Translations under genes and position numbers: made by a program
Notes under the pieces: generated by a model
What the model was told of the DNA's origin: nothing
The model's database searches: none
Seen by the model: the letters and a program-made list of their open reading frames with translations, nothing else
Shown: positions 33,756-42,656 of the stretch, piece after piece
Numbering within the stretch: position 1 is the stretch's first letter
Layout: every line of letters begins with the position of its first letter
From: a virus
Virus record (IMG/VR): IMGVR_UViG_3300034190_001214
Location: 1 to 57,994 of that record
Length of the DNA stretch: 57,994 nucleotides
Direction: 5' to 3' (one strand)

Positions 33756-34523
33756 TTACTTGAATATTTTATCAAAACCAAAAGGACAGCCAGGTTTTTC
33801 ATTTTCCGTTCTTAATTTTTTATAACCACCAGTCCATTTTGACATTATATGTAAATCTGATTGTTTTATTTTATAATTATCTTCTGGAGTTAATTCTCTA
33901 ATTTCAAGAGGTAGTTTGTCATTTCTTTTAAATGGAACATACCAAGCGAAAGGTGTTCCTCTAGGTATTGTTAATTCTTTTACACTTTTATCAAGTACAA
34001 AATTAACATTTGGTTGAAAGAATATGTCAGTATGAGAAGTTCCTACTAATGGAGTCCATTTGTTAAATTCCCAAAATAATGGTAGTTCAAATATTGACCA
34101 ACCTTTTGGAGCTATTACTCGCCAGGGGATTACTGCCTTACACAAAAAAGGATGATATTTACTATGAAAATCTGATGAAAGATGGTCACTTAATTGTGAC
34201 ATAGGATGTGTAATAAATGGAAAACGAGATAATTCTGTTCTGCCTGGAGTATCAAAATATACACTTTCTTTATCTACTCGAATATATAAATCAGTCCATA
34301 GTGGTAATATATATCCCCTATCATATAACTCTGGTATTACAGGACATTTTTTAAAAGTATTAAGGCCTCTTTCATCTGTTGTACTTGGTAAATTCTTCCA
34401 CCATTGTGGAATGAAATCCTTAGCGAGTTTTGGTTGTAGTTCTTTTATATTAGCCAAACCTGGTACTAAAGAAATGAATTCTAAACTTGGTTTTTTAAAC
34501 AGGTTCTTCAAAAACTTCATCAT
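33756..34523 (-). CDS. Hypothetical protein, possibly DUF6065-like
   Basis: A 255-residue soluble protein rich in Trp, Pro and Phe: FIPQWWKNLPS, TFKKCPVIPELYDRGYILPLWTDLYI, CKAVIPWRVIAPKGWSIFELPLFWEFN, FFQPNVNFVL, IPRGTPFAWYVPF. The KKCP...GYILPL...D layout and the closing P-x-GTP-x-A reminded me of DUF6065 family proteins in marine phages and bacteria, but I am unsure. No signal peptide and no known catalytic triad. It sits among fibre genes and overlaps a small upstream ORF by 29 nt. The C-terminus has a Cys in NEKPGCPFGFDKIFK. Confidence 0.6.
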   Translation of the reverse strand: MMKFLKNLFKKPSLEFISLVPGLANIKELQPKLAKDFIPQWWKNLPSTTDERGLNTFKKCPVIPELYDRGYILPLWTDLYIRVDKESVYFDTPGRTELSRFPFITHPMSQLSDHLSSDFHSKYHPFLCKAVIPWRVIAPKGWSIFELPLFWEFNKWTPLVGTSHTDIFFQPNVNFVLDKSVKELTIPRGTPFAWYVPFKRNDKLPLEIRELTPEDNYKIKQSDLHIMSKWTGGYKKLRTENEKPGCPFGFDKIFK

Positions 34524-34629
34524 CTAATTCCTTAATATTATCAAACATAAAAATTATTCCATAATATTCATCTGTTTTTATTGTCTCTGTATATGTAATT
34601 TCTTGAATATCAACATCTATATCGAACAT
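34495..34629 (-). CDS. Small acidic ORF, unknown
   Basis: A 44-residue acidic frame (ATG 34629, TAA 34495-34497; starts MFDIDVDIQEITYT, ends DDEVFEEPV). The start follows the stop of the upstream gene by only 2 nt and the end overlaps the next gene by 29 nt, consistent with a compact operon. No family recognised; coding status is only moderately supported. Confidence 0.4.
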   Translation of the reverse strand: MFDIDVDIQEITYTETIKTDEYYGIIFMFDNIKELDDEVFEEPV

Positions 34630-34631
34630 AA

Positions 34632-35306
34632 TTAATATAAATTTATCCTAAAAATACTTATTGTATCTGAACCCCTAGTAAATGTACTACCAGTATCTTG
34701 ATATGGTGGTGTAAGTTTCGCACCATACGCTCTTACTTGTGTGTGACCTTCTGGAAAATCTGCGAATATATAACCAACATTATACGCCTCTTTAATCCAT
34801 GCGTTAAATGCGTTATGAGTATCTACTGCGACAGTTCCAGTTCCAGGTGTGTTCATAAACGCTGCTGTTTCAACTGACCACATATCAGATGGTGAAAGAT
34901 AATCACTACCGAAAACAGGAGCTTTTGGTGGAATAAGATTATACCAAAGACCAAATTGAGATTCTGGAATCCATATTAATCTACCAATTTGTAGTCCAGA
35001 TGGGTTGCTAAAAATATCTGGATATTTACCTGCGACAGTCCTAATCGTATCAATTTCAGATTCGACTGCGTGTCTTGGTTTTGGGTTTGTAGTATCTGTA
35101 TTTTCCTCACTCAATCCAATTGTTTTATTCGCATAAGTTACAACATTTGTATCTGGATTGTGTGTCGCTCCAATAATATCTAAATCACCAGATAGAGTTG
35201 AGTTCGCAATCCAGTCACTTGCGTTTGATTGTGAAGAAATCCATTCTGGTGTTTGGTCAACCACATTCATTACTATATTATTTTGTATTAGTGAATATTT
35301 TGCCAT
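34632..35306 (-). CDS. Putative virion-associated protein in fibre cluster
   Basis: A 224-residue protein beginning MAKYSLIQNNIVMNVVDQTPEWI, an opening common in short tail-associated proteins of marine phages. The rest has WIPESQFGLWYNLIPPKAPVFGS, MWSVETAAFMNTPGTG and a terminal SDTISIFRINLY. I cannot assign a function. Its genes on both sides encode fibre modules, so a tail or fibre accessory role is the best guess. Confidence 0.55.
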   Translation of the reverse strand: MAKYSLIQNNIVMNVVDQTPEWISSQSNASDWIANSTLSGDLDIIGATHNPDTNVVTYANKTIGLSEENTDTTNPKPRHAVESEIDTIRTVAGKYPDIFSNPSGLQIGRLIWIPESQFGLWYNLIPPKAPVFGSDYLSPSDMWSVETAAFMNTPGTGTVAVDTHNAFNAWIKEAYNVGYIFADFPEGHTQVRAYGAKLTPPYQDTGSTFTRGSDTISIFRINLY

Positions 35307-35308
35307 GA

Positions 35309-35869
35309 TTATGTACCATCTATCTCCATTAATTGTATTCTACCATTTATTAAAGTTATTGAACCAACACTGGTTGTTCCTACTGATGTTTCTAAAAATT
35401 GTGTTTTATAAGTTGTTGATGAAGTTGTACTTGGTGAATCTAAATATTGAAAAGAAAGTGGTCTATGTAATTGAGTATGACCATGTAAAAATTCTGTCCC
35501 TGGATTAGTGTCAGCATATTTTTGAAAAAAAGAACCAAAAAGGTTAAATTCTTCTAATTGTGTTGAACCTCTTACAAGATTTACTTTTGCGTTATTCTCT
35601 CTATAAAAACTTGTAGTTTTTCCACTTTGAGTATATGATATTGCATCAACATCTGTACTTGCGTATGTAACTGTAACCAATATTTTATTAGCGGTATTCG
35701 CTGGTGTTATTGAAGCGCTTAAACCTGTATCTGTATAACTGTGACTTTGTGTATTTCTTGTCGCAGTATCAGTTCCTTCAACAACTTGTAATACTTTACC
35801 ACCACCTGCGGCAAGTCCAGTTAAATTTGAACCATCAAAATCGTATTTAATACTTTCATATGTTCCCAT
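35309..35869 (-). CDS. Tail-fibre/adhesin protein (marine fibre module)
   Basis: A 186-residue adhesin of the same module family as 8082-8636 and 48986-49474: VLQVVEGTDTATRNTQSHSYTDTGLSASITP, NKILVTVTY, FQYLDSPSTTSSTTYKTQF and LINGRIQLMEIDGT. Unlike the other two it has the TGCG-rich core base signature, so it is probably long resident. It lies between the fibre gene at 35871 and the protein at 34632. Confidence 0.65.
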   Translation of the reverse strand: MGTYESIKYDFDGSNLTGLAAGGGKVLQVVEGTDTATRNTQSHSYTDTGLSASITPANTANKILVTVTYASTDVDAISYTQSGKTTSFYRENNAKVNLVRGSTQLEEFNLFGSFFQKYADTNPGTEFLHGHTQLHRPLSFQYLDSPSTTSSTTYKTQFLETSVGTTSVGSITLINGRIQLMEIDGT

Positions 35870-35870
35870 T

Positions 35871-37091
35871 TTATTTCTCTATTAACAACCAACCATTTGA
35901 TGAACCAGAATACGCTAGTCCAAGACCAGCTCTTTCTGTGTTTACAGTGAGGTCGGCAGCATCTCCTTGTATTTTTTCTGAATTTCTACCGACAGTTAAT
36001 GCGTTACTATCAAAACTAGCGGTACTATCTATAAATCTTACCTCATCACCAACACTTGGAGACGCTGGTAAAGTTACTGTAACTGCGCCACCACTTGTAT
36101 CAACAAATATTAAATCTCCAGCGCTCGCCGTATATGGAGAGTCACTATTAGTTTTAGTAATCCATGTTCTTTTTGCATTTGTTAAAGTTTTATTTGTGAG
36201 TGTATCTGTTGTGTCTTTACCAACTAAAGTATCAGTCGCTGATGGTAAAGTTAATGTTACATCTCCAGTAGACGCTGGGCCTATCAGTGTAACTTTATTT
36301 GTACCATTGTCACTATCCTCAAAGAACTCTAAAAATCCCGCAGAGGTTGCGCCGTTCTTTAATTGTATACCAGCGTTTGCGATTGGTGTTGTTAATGTTG
36401 GTGTTGTTAATGTTTTATTTGTTAATGTTTCTGAACCTGTTAATGAAACAAAACTATCACTTTGTAATGCGGTATTGAATTCAGCAAGTGTACCAGATAA
36501 AGTATTTGAATCTAAGTCAATACTTTTATTTGAAAATGTAGTTGTACTTGAATCGGTTACACTAACATCTGATGTTAATGCGACAGTACCTGCGGTTGAA
36601 GGTAATGTGATTGTAACATCTCCAGTAGACGCTGGGCCTATTAAAGTAACCTTGTTAGTACCATTATCACTATCTTCAAAAAATTCTAGGAATCCTGCGG
36701 AAGTCGCTCCATTCTTTAACTGTATACCAGCGTTTGCGATTGGTGTTGTTAAAGTTTTATTCGTAAGTGTTTGTGTATGCGCCTCGAATACAAAAACATC
36801 ATCAGAACCTAGTAATGGTAATTCAACATTTCTATTTGCTGCGAGTTCATTGACTGTAAAATTGTAAGTATGGTCTTCGCTTGTATCTTTAATTTGAAAT
36901 GAGGCAAAAGATGTATTTGACAATGTTAAAGTTGTCGCTGTTGCTGTTATCGCACTTGTTAAAGTTGAACCATCTCCTAACTTTGTATATATTTCATTAA
37001 AGTTATCATTGATTAAGTCACCACCATCTCTAAGTGTAGACCCTGTTCCATCATTTGCGGTTGAACCAATGTTAATAGATTGTTTTGCCAT
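35871..37091 (-). CDS. Tail-fibre protein with duplicated internal module
   Basis: A 406-residue fibre protein. The N-terminus (MAKQSINIGSTANDGTGSTLRDGGDLINDNFNEIYTKLGDG) is a widely distributed phage fibre attachment domain. Two copies of the PIANAGIQLKNGATSAGFLEFF / GPASTGDVT module follow (nt about 36238-36420 and 36597-36756). The C-terminal domain (FVDTSGGAVTVTLPAS, LTVGRNSEKIQGDAADLTVN, NGWLLIEK) is shared with 32679 and 51862. First gene after a late promoter. Confidence 0.7.
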   Translation of the reverse strand: MAKQSINIGSTANDGTGSTLRDGGDLINDNFNEIYTKLGDGSTLTSAITATATTLTLSNTSFASFQIKDTSEDHTYNFTVNELAANRNVELPLLGSDDVFVFEAHTQTLTNKTLTTPIANAGIQLKNGATSAGFLEFFEDSDNGTNKVTLIGPASTGDVTITLPSTAGTVALTSDVSVTDSSTTTFSNKSIDLDSNTLSGTLAEFNTALQSDSFVSLTGSETLTNKTLTTPTLTTPIANAGIQLKNGATSAGFLEFFEDSDNGTNKVTLIGPASTGDVTLTLPSATDTLVGKDTTDTLTNKTLTNAKRTWITKTNSDSPYTASAGDLIFVDTSGGAVTVTLPASPSVGDEVRFIDSTASFDSNALTVGRNSEKIQGDAADLTVNTERAGLGLAYSGSSNGWLLIEK

Positions 37092-37109
37092 TTAATTGTC
37101 CTTTCCTAA

Positions 37110-37117
37110 TATTTATA
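37110..37117 (-). promoter_or_regulatory. T4-type late promoter octamer for the inner fibre operon
   Basis: Exact minus-strand TATAAATA 18 nt before the ATG at 37091. Confidence 0.6.
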
Positions 37118-37122
37118 ACACA

Positions 37123-39906
37123 TTATCCTGTACCATCATCAAAAGTTAATGAACTTGAATCAAGTGTAAATTGATTTGATGAGAATAGTTCAGAACTAAA
37201 TTGAGTATCTGGAATATTTGTTGGTATCTTCGCACCTTTGAATTCTGTAGTAAATGCGACAGTAGGAATTTTAGATTTGATACCAACCTCAAACTGTAAA
37301 ACACCACCCGTATCATCTTCTAATAAAATATTATCTAAATCATCACCCTGTGAAGTTTCTAATAAAAATTCTGATGGAACAGACACTTGATTGATTACAA
37401 TACCACCGATTGCGTGAAGTGGATATTTTTGATAATCATTTGTAGTATCAGACTCCGACATGATTTGTCTACCATATGCGTTTAATCCAACTGATGTTCC
37501 ATTTTCTAAAATAATCTTATCACCAGTATCTTTCCATAGAATATCGCCAGGGCCAGTGTCTTCTTCTAATTCTAAATGTCTGATGACTGGTGCCTCTGTA
37601 AACGCAGAGAGTGCGATATTTGCGATAACCTCTTTTCCGTATCCAGAACTTCTTCCATCTGGTTCTGATGATACCTCTACTTGATATTCTGATGATAATG
37701 TTACATCTCTTTCTCCTGCGGTTAATAAACCATCAGTTGCGACCATTGGTGATGAACTTAATGAACTACCATCAGTTGATGTTCCAAGTCTTCTACCAAA
37801 TACAGATGAGAATATTGTTTCGAATGTAGATGCCAGTTCTGGTGTGAATGTATCATCACCATCAAAACCACCTACCTCTGTTCCCGCAGGTTGTTTAATT
37901 TGTGCGGAAACTAAAGTTGCGACAGTTACCTTACCAAAAACTTTCCAACCTGTTGGATGAGTAGTTTTATACAATGCGTTTTTATATTCTGAAAGTGATT
38001 GACCAACTTTAATCTCATAAGAATAATCTTGATAGTAATCACCATCTTGTATTCTCATGATTGACTCACTTACCTTTCCTTTCTCATCTAAGAAATCTCC
38101 ATCTTTTGTTGAAATAATTCCTACACTTGATGTACCTGTTCCAAACGCAGCGTGTCCAATTGTCGCAGACGCTCCACTTGTAGTAACCGAAGTTCCATCT
38201 GTCCAAGTACCTGCGACTGTTAAACTTACAACAAGAAGTTGTCTATCAGAATCAAATGAAACTACTGTTCCTGTATGTGAAGTTAATGAATCCCCTACTG
38301 CGAATGTTCCAGTAATATCTTTTAATACTGCGTTTCTATAAAAAAGTAAAGTTGGAGCACTTGCGTAATTTAAACCATTGTTTGTAACTTTTAATCCTTG
38401 AACTGTACCTATTGTGTTTGAGAAAGGTTTTAACTTTGCGCCAGTACCACCAGAAGTTGTTACTGATGAAATTAAAGGTAATGATTCATAACCACTACCA
38501 GATTTTGTAATTTGTATATCTGTTATTTCACCCGCTTCACTTGCGACACTTAAATTTGCAAATGTTCCTGTTTCAACTACAATTTTATTTCCTCTGTCTT
38601 GGTCTGTAACACCTGTGTAATCTTCAAGAACAATATGGTCAGTCGCAGATATTCCACCTGCTGATACTGTTCCACTCTCTGGTGCGATTCCACCACCGAC
38701 TACTGTAACTTTCGCTTCAACACCAGAACCATTTGTTCCTGTGTTGTTAAAATTAATTACATCTCCGACTGCGAATCCTGTTCCTGCGTCATCAATAACT
38801 ATACCATCTACTGAACCTTGTCCAATACCATCAACAACAACAGTCGCGAGACTATTACCACCAGTTGAACCTGTGATTACATTTACAGTTTGTCCATCTG
38901 TATAAAGACTTCCAGTTGTGGAAACACTCGCAGATGTTACAATAGATTTGACAGTCGCTTTGATTGTTAAATCTGTTGTATTTGAAACCGCAGAGATTGT
39001 TTCTCCAGAAGTAAATGTTCCTGTGATTTGATTTTCATCTAAATCAAATTCTGTAACTGAATCTGTACCTTCAACAAATGTTAATTCAGATTCTACAAAG
39101 GCTGTTGCGTCTGAACTTTCACCAGTAATCTTTTGTCCTATAAATTCTTCTGGTGAGAAGTTAGAACCACTAACGACAACACGCATGATTCTTTTCTTTT
39201 CCCAATTACCATTAGAAGGTTTAAGTAAAAATTCATTTGGATATACAACTTCTGATTCTTCATCAAAAAGTAATCTCATTAAAGTTTTGTGAGATTCTGA
39301 AGTTCCTTTCGCAGAATATAAATCTCTAATATTTCTAATTAATTTTCTTTTATCAACACCAGTGGCGAGTTCATATGGTAACGCTTGTAGAAAGGAGTTA
39401 CGCATATTCTCAAGAAAATCATAAATGGTATTATCTGCGTCTGCGTATTCTAAAAGTTGTTGAATGTTTTGAACTGGATTACCACGATAAGAAACAATAG
39501 TTCCAGATGAACTAGATGTTGAACCTGTAATCGTTTCGCCAGTTATAAATTTTTGTTGTGCGGAAATGAAAAGTCTTTTATTACCACTATCTACATCACT
39601 TACTAAAACTGTTGCGGTCGCCTTTGAGGTTGAACCTGTAATAGTTTCACCAGCAGTAAAAGTTATTGTTGAATCTTCAGTAACAATTCTATCACCCTCA
39701 GAATCAATAATATAATTTGTTGAATCTGTTTCTTGAATTATATTGTTAATTGTTCCAGATAAAACTAACTCACCAGATTCTAAAAAACGATAATAGTCTT
39801 TTACAAACTTAACAAATAAATCATGTTCACCACGAACAAAGTCTGGTGACTGACCCTCAATTAAAGGAGAAAGTTTTTTCTTTAAAGTAGATTCATTCTC
39901 TGCCAT
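37123..39906 (-). CDS. 7: Baseplate wedge protein, gp7-like
   Basis: A 927-residue structural protein encoded directly after gp6, the T4 position of gene 7 (1032 residues). The N-terminal region (LSPLIEGQSPDFVRGEHDLFVKFVKDYYRFLES) and YSAKGTSESHKTLMRLLFDEESEVVYPNEFLLKPSNGNW are the marks of the marine T4-like wedge protein in this slot. The middle is Gly/Thr-rich beta repeats (GETITGSTSKATATV type), and the region QDYSYEIKVGQSLSEYKNALYKTTHPTGWKVFG is conserved-looking. Assignment to gp7 rests mainly on synteny and size. Confidence 0.68.
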   Translation of the reverse strand: MAENESTLKKKLSPLIEGQSPDFVRGEHDLFVKFVKDYYRFLESGELVLSGTINNIIQETDSTNYIIDSEGDRIVTEDSTITFTAGETITGSTSKATATVLVSDVDSGNKRLFISAQQKFITGETITGSTSSSSGTIVSYRGNPVQNIQQLLEYADADNTIYDFLENMRNSFLQALPYELATGVDKRKLIRNIRDLYSAKGTSESHKTLMRLLFDEESEVVYPNEFLLKPSNGNWEKKRIMRVVVSGSNFSPEEFIGQKITGESSDATAFVESELTFVEGTDSVTEFDLDENQITGTFTSGETISAVSNTTDLTIKATVKSIVTSASVSTTGSLYTDGQTVNVITGSTGGNSLATVVVDGIGQGSVDGIVIDDAGTGFAVGDVINFNNTGTNGSGVEAKVTVVGGGIAPESGTVSAGGISATDHIVLEDYTGVTDQDRGNKIVVETGTFANLSVASEAGEITDIQITKSGSGYESLPLISSVTTSGGTGAKLKPFSNTIGTVQGLKVTNNGLNYASAPTLLFYRNAVLKDITGTFAVGDSLTSHTGTVVSFDSDRQLLVVSLTVAGTWTDGTSVTTSGASATIGHAAFGTGTSSVGIISTKDGDFLDEKGKVSESIMRIQDGDYYQDYSYEIKVGQSLSEYKNALYKTTHPTGWKVFGKVTVATLVSAQIKQPAGTEVGGFDGDDTFTPELASTFETIFSSVFGRRLGTSTDGSSLSSSPMVATDGLLTAGERDVTLSSEYQVEVSSEPDGRSSGYGKEVIANIALSAFTEAPVIRHLELEEDTGPGDILWKDTGDKIILENGTSVGLNAYGRQIMSESDTTNDYQKYPLHAIGGIVINQVSVPSEFLLETSQGDDLDNILLEDDTGGVLQFEVGIKSKIPTVAFTTEFKGAKIPTNIPDTQFSSELFSSNQFTLDSSSLTFDDGTG

Positions 39907-39911
39907 TGTAT

Positions 39912-41786
39912 TTAACTATATGATGATGTTGTTGTATATCCTGTTCCTGCAGATGAACTACCAGAACTTACAGTATCTATCTCACCAGTAATTGATGAAT
40001 TTGAAAAATCTATTTCTAATAAATTATTTCTTACTGAAACGACATCATTTGAATCTGGTTTAACAACAAGTCTTATTTGAGTACTTGTTTCACCATCAAC
40101 ATTTGAAACCCCTGTAATGTTTAACGCATTGATTGCGACTGTACCTGTAGAATATGTTACTGTCCCTGCAGTGTTGTCTGCGTAGGTTCTTGAACTACCA
40201 ACAAAGTAATATCTTCTAAGATTTCCTTGACCATCATCATCAAAGAAATATTCATTACCATCACTTCCAACATTAAATCCAGTTGAAGAAACAATACCAC
40301 CACTACTTGAGTTATGACCACTGTGTGGATTATATAATGCGTTATTAAATTCTAATGTATAATTTGTTGATGAATTTAATGTAGGTGTAAATTTTTGTGC
40401 GAGTTGTATGGTTGTAATGTTTGAATCAATCGCTTTGTTTGTACCATCTATTAATGCGACTACTTTTGAATATCTAAACACAGTATCAAATTTATTTAAC
40501 TCCGATGTATTAAAATTTTGTAATGTTGTTGTAACATCTGATACTAAATCTGAAACATCTTTTGTTGTTTCTGATGAATCATATTTAAATCGAGTAGTTA
40601 CAAATATAAATGTTGTTTCTGGGTCAACTATCACTGGAGTAACAGAAGCGACTTTTAATTTTTTCAAACCATCCACGATATTTGTTTTTTGTGTGGTTGT
40701 AAGATTCGCGCCACTTGATTGTTTAATAGAAATGAAAACCTTTCCATATTCTGCGGTAGAACTAGAAGCGTTTCCATCCTCTCCACCCCAAACTTGAATT
40801 GTAGTTGCGGCTGGGAATAAATCCTTAACTTTAACTTTATAATCACTACCAGTTACCGCACGACCTTGTGTTGCGTAATCCAGTGGTGCGTTATATTTTA
40901 TAGAAGCGAGTGATTCCGCCTCTCCACCACCTGCTGCGTTAGAAACAGTTGCGACTGTAATATCAGTAACGCCAGATATCGCTGAAGGTGCGGTAAATGA
41001 AGAAGCTCCATTCGCCTCATCTTTGTTTGTAATAACATATTGTAATATAACTACATTACCCTCTGATAAACCTTTACCAATAACACCATCACCAAACTCA
41101 ACTTCAAACTCTCCATTCTCAACTTCTTTTAAAAAGTAAACAGTAGAAGTGTCTGTAATCTGGGTTATATCAGTTGCGAGTGTGTAAGTATTTGTATCAG
41201 TATCAGTCGCAGAGTCTTGAACCTTAACTGTTAATGTACTTGTGTCAACTCTATTACTTGGAATAGTAAACTTTTGGTCTACATCACTTGGACTCGCAAT
41301 ATATTTGTTTGTTACATATGTTCCTTCAAATATTTCTAAATTTGAAAACTTTAAAACACCATCAACTGATGTAGTTGATACATCTGACTTTGAAACAAAA
41401 TTATAAGTTGTTCCGTTTACTGTTGTTGAGAATTTTGTTCCTGCGGTTATTGAAGCGCTTGAAAGATTTGTATTATTGAGAGTTACATCAATGGTCGCTT
41501 TTGGTGCGGTTGGTGATTGTGGAGTATAACCTAACATCTTCGCATGCGAAACAATACTTGAACGAAGAGCGGAACTATCTAAAAACATTTCATTCGCTAA
41601 CATATTTGCGTTGAATGCGAGATAATGAGTATTGTACGCAAGTAAGTCTAATAGTACAGACATTCCAGAACCTTCAAAATCATAATCTTTAAATTCTGTT
41701 TGTCCTTTTAAAAATGTTTTTAAATTTGTTTTGATATCATCAAAATCTAATTCGGTAACTCTAAGTCTTTTATCGTTTGTTGCCAT
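39912..41786 (-). CDS. 6: Baseplate wedge protein gp6
   Basis: Wedge protein of the gpJ-like family that forms the inner ring of the baseplate. The 624-residue protein (T4: 660) begins RVTELDFDDIKTNLKTFLKGQTEFKDYDFEGSGMSVLLDLLAYNTHYLAFNANMLANEMFLDSS, a strongly conserved gp6 opening, with NAAGGGEAESLASIKYNAPLDYATQGRAVTGSDYK in the middle. It lies between gp25 and gp7, as in T4-like marine phages. Confidence 0.95.
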   Translation of the reverse strand: MATNDKRLRVTELDFDDIKTNLKTFLKGQTEFKDYDFEGSGMSVLLDLLAYNTHYLAFNANMLANEMFLDSSALRSSIVSHAKMLGYTPQSPTAPKATIDVTLNNTNLSSASITAGTKFSTTVNGTTYNFVSKSDVSTTSVDGVLKFSNLEIFEGTYVTNKYIASPSDVDQKFTIPSNRVDTSTLTVKVQDSATDTDTNTYTLATDITQITDTSTVYFLKEVENGEFEVEFGDGVIGKGLSEGNVVILQYVITNKDEANGASSFTAPSAISGVTDITVATVSNAAGGGEAESLASIKYNAPLDYATQGRAVTGSDYKVKVKDLFPAATTIQVWGGEDGNASSSTAEYGKVFISIKQSSGANLTTTQKTNIVDGLKKLKVASVTPVIVDPETTFIFVTTRFKYDSSETTKDVSDLVSDVTTTLQNFNTSELNKFDTVFRYSKVVALIDGTNKAIDSNITTIQLAQKFTPTLNSSTNYTLEFNNALYNPHSGHNSSSGGIVSSTGFNVGSDGNEYFFDDDGQGNLRRYYFVGSSRTYADNTAGTVTYSTGTVAINALNITGVSNVDGETSTQIRLVVKPDSNDVVSVRNNLLEIDFSNSSITGEIDTVSSGSSSAGTGYTTTSSYS

Positions 41787-42242
41787 TTATCTTAATCTCT
41801 CTAATAAAATGTCTAATGTCGCTAGTTCTGTTGGTGCGTTTACGACATAAAAATCGATACTAACTTCATACGCATTTCTATCTAAATTTTCTATCGCACG
41901 AACATTAACCAATCTCGCTCTTGGTTCAAAGTTGTTTATTACATCTTCAACTTGTTTAGTTAATATTAATGCGGTAGTTGGAGTCATTGGTTCAAACAAA
42001 ATATCCATTACACCAGAACCAATCTCTGGATGAAATGGTCTTTCATAGTGATTTGTAAGAACTAAATTACGAATCGCTCGTTTAACTGCTTGTACATCTG
42101 TAACTTTGTTAATATCTTGGTTAGAACTATTTCTTTGAAAATATAAATTTAAATCCGTATATATCTTCGCACTTCTAGTAGTTTCATTTGTCTTTTGTGC
42201 GTCTGTGAATGCTCCAGATGAAAAGGTTGTATAATTCGCCAT
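41787..42242 (-). CDS. 25: Baseplate wedge protein gp25
   Basis: Lysozyme-fold sheath-initiator component of the wedge (no hydrolase activity in the family). The 151-residue protein has the conserved VKRAIRNLVLTNHYERPFHPEIGSGVMDILFEPMTP region. T4 gp25 has 132 residues. Its gene abuts gp6 with no gap and follows a late promoter, in the conserved order 25-6-7. Confidence 0.94.
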   Translation of the reverse strand: MANYTTFSSGAFTDAQKTNETTRSAKIYTDLNLYFQRNSSNQDINKVTDVQAVKRAIRNLVLTNHYERPFHPEIGSGVMDILFEPMTPTTALILTKQVEDVINNFEPRARLVNVRAIENLDRNAYEVSIDFYVVNAPTELATLDILLERLR

Positions 42243-42266
42243 TTAGTTATAGAACTCCTTAATGTT

Positions 42267-42274
42267 TATTTATA
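42267..42274 (-). promoter_or_regulatory. T4-type late promoter octamer for 25-6-7
   Basis: Exact minus-strand TATAAATA 24 nt before the gp25 ATG, placed just after the SET-domain gene. Confidence 0.65.
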
Positions 42275-42283
42275 AGGTAATAC

Positions 42284-42646
42284 TTAGTTCTCTTCAAGAA
42301 ATCTCATTACCATTTGACCTCTCACTTTCTCACTTAATTTGTTATGAAAAGTATATGTTACAAGTATTTCCTCATTAACATTAATATCTTTAGTAGTTAC
42401 CAAATACCATTTGTTCCATCCTTTTTGAATTTTTTCTGCATTTGGTTTTAATGAGTGATTATAAAATCCACCTATTGGTGTTCTAATAATTTCAGTATCA
42501 ATCTGAATGTGTGATAAACCTAATTCTGTTCCACATGGAATAAAATCAGTTGCGAATAATCCTATACCTTCTACCATACTTTCTTTAACAGTTAAGTTAT
42601 CTGGTAAAGGTCTGTACATCTCTTGGTCTGCGATATCCTTACACAT
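42284..42646 (-). CDS. SET-domain protein (putative protein lysine methyltransferase)
   Basis: A 120-residue minimal SET domain. Seen in order: GIGLFATDFIPCGTEL (residues about 27-42, compare G-x-GLFA...I-x-GE), a core strand, GGFYNHSLKPNAEK with the SAM-contact NHS (63-65) and PN, and KDINVNEEILVTYTF, corresponding to the I-x-GEE-x-T-x-DY end with a Tyr at 98. Family knowledge: SET domains transfer methyl groups from SAM to lysine. The pre- and post-SET parts are missing, as is common in bacterial and viral forms. AAGGAG precedes the ATG. It lies between gp5 and gp25 in a structural operon, so a virion or host target is open. Confidence 0.8.
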   Translation of the reverse strand: MCKDIADQEMYRPLPDNLTVKESMVEGIGLFATDFIPCGTELGLSHIQIDTEIIRTPIGGFYNHSLKPNAEKIQKGWNKWYLVTTKDINVNEEILVTYTFHNKLSEKVRGQMVMRFLEEN

Positions 42647-42656
42647 TTAAATCTCC

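Noticed and set aside
35860-36867. Plus-strand 335-codon open frame opposite the fibre gene at 35871-37091
   Set aside because: It is the exact antisense of a convincing fibre gene with repeats; its own repeats are only mirrored, and it has no promoter or ribosome site of its own.
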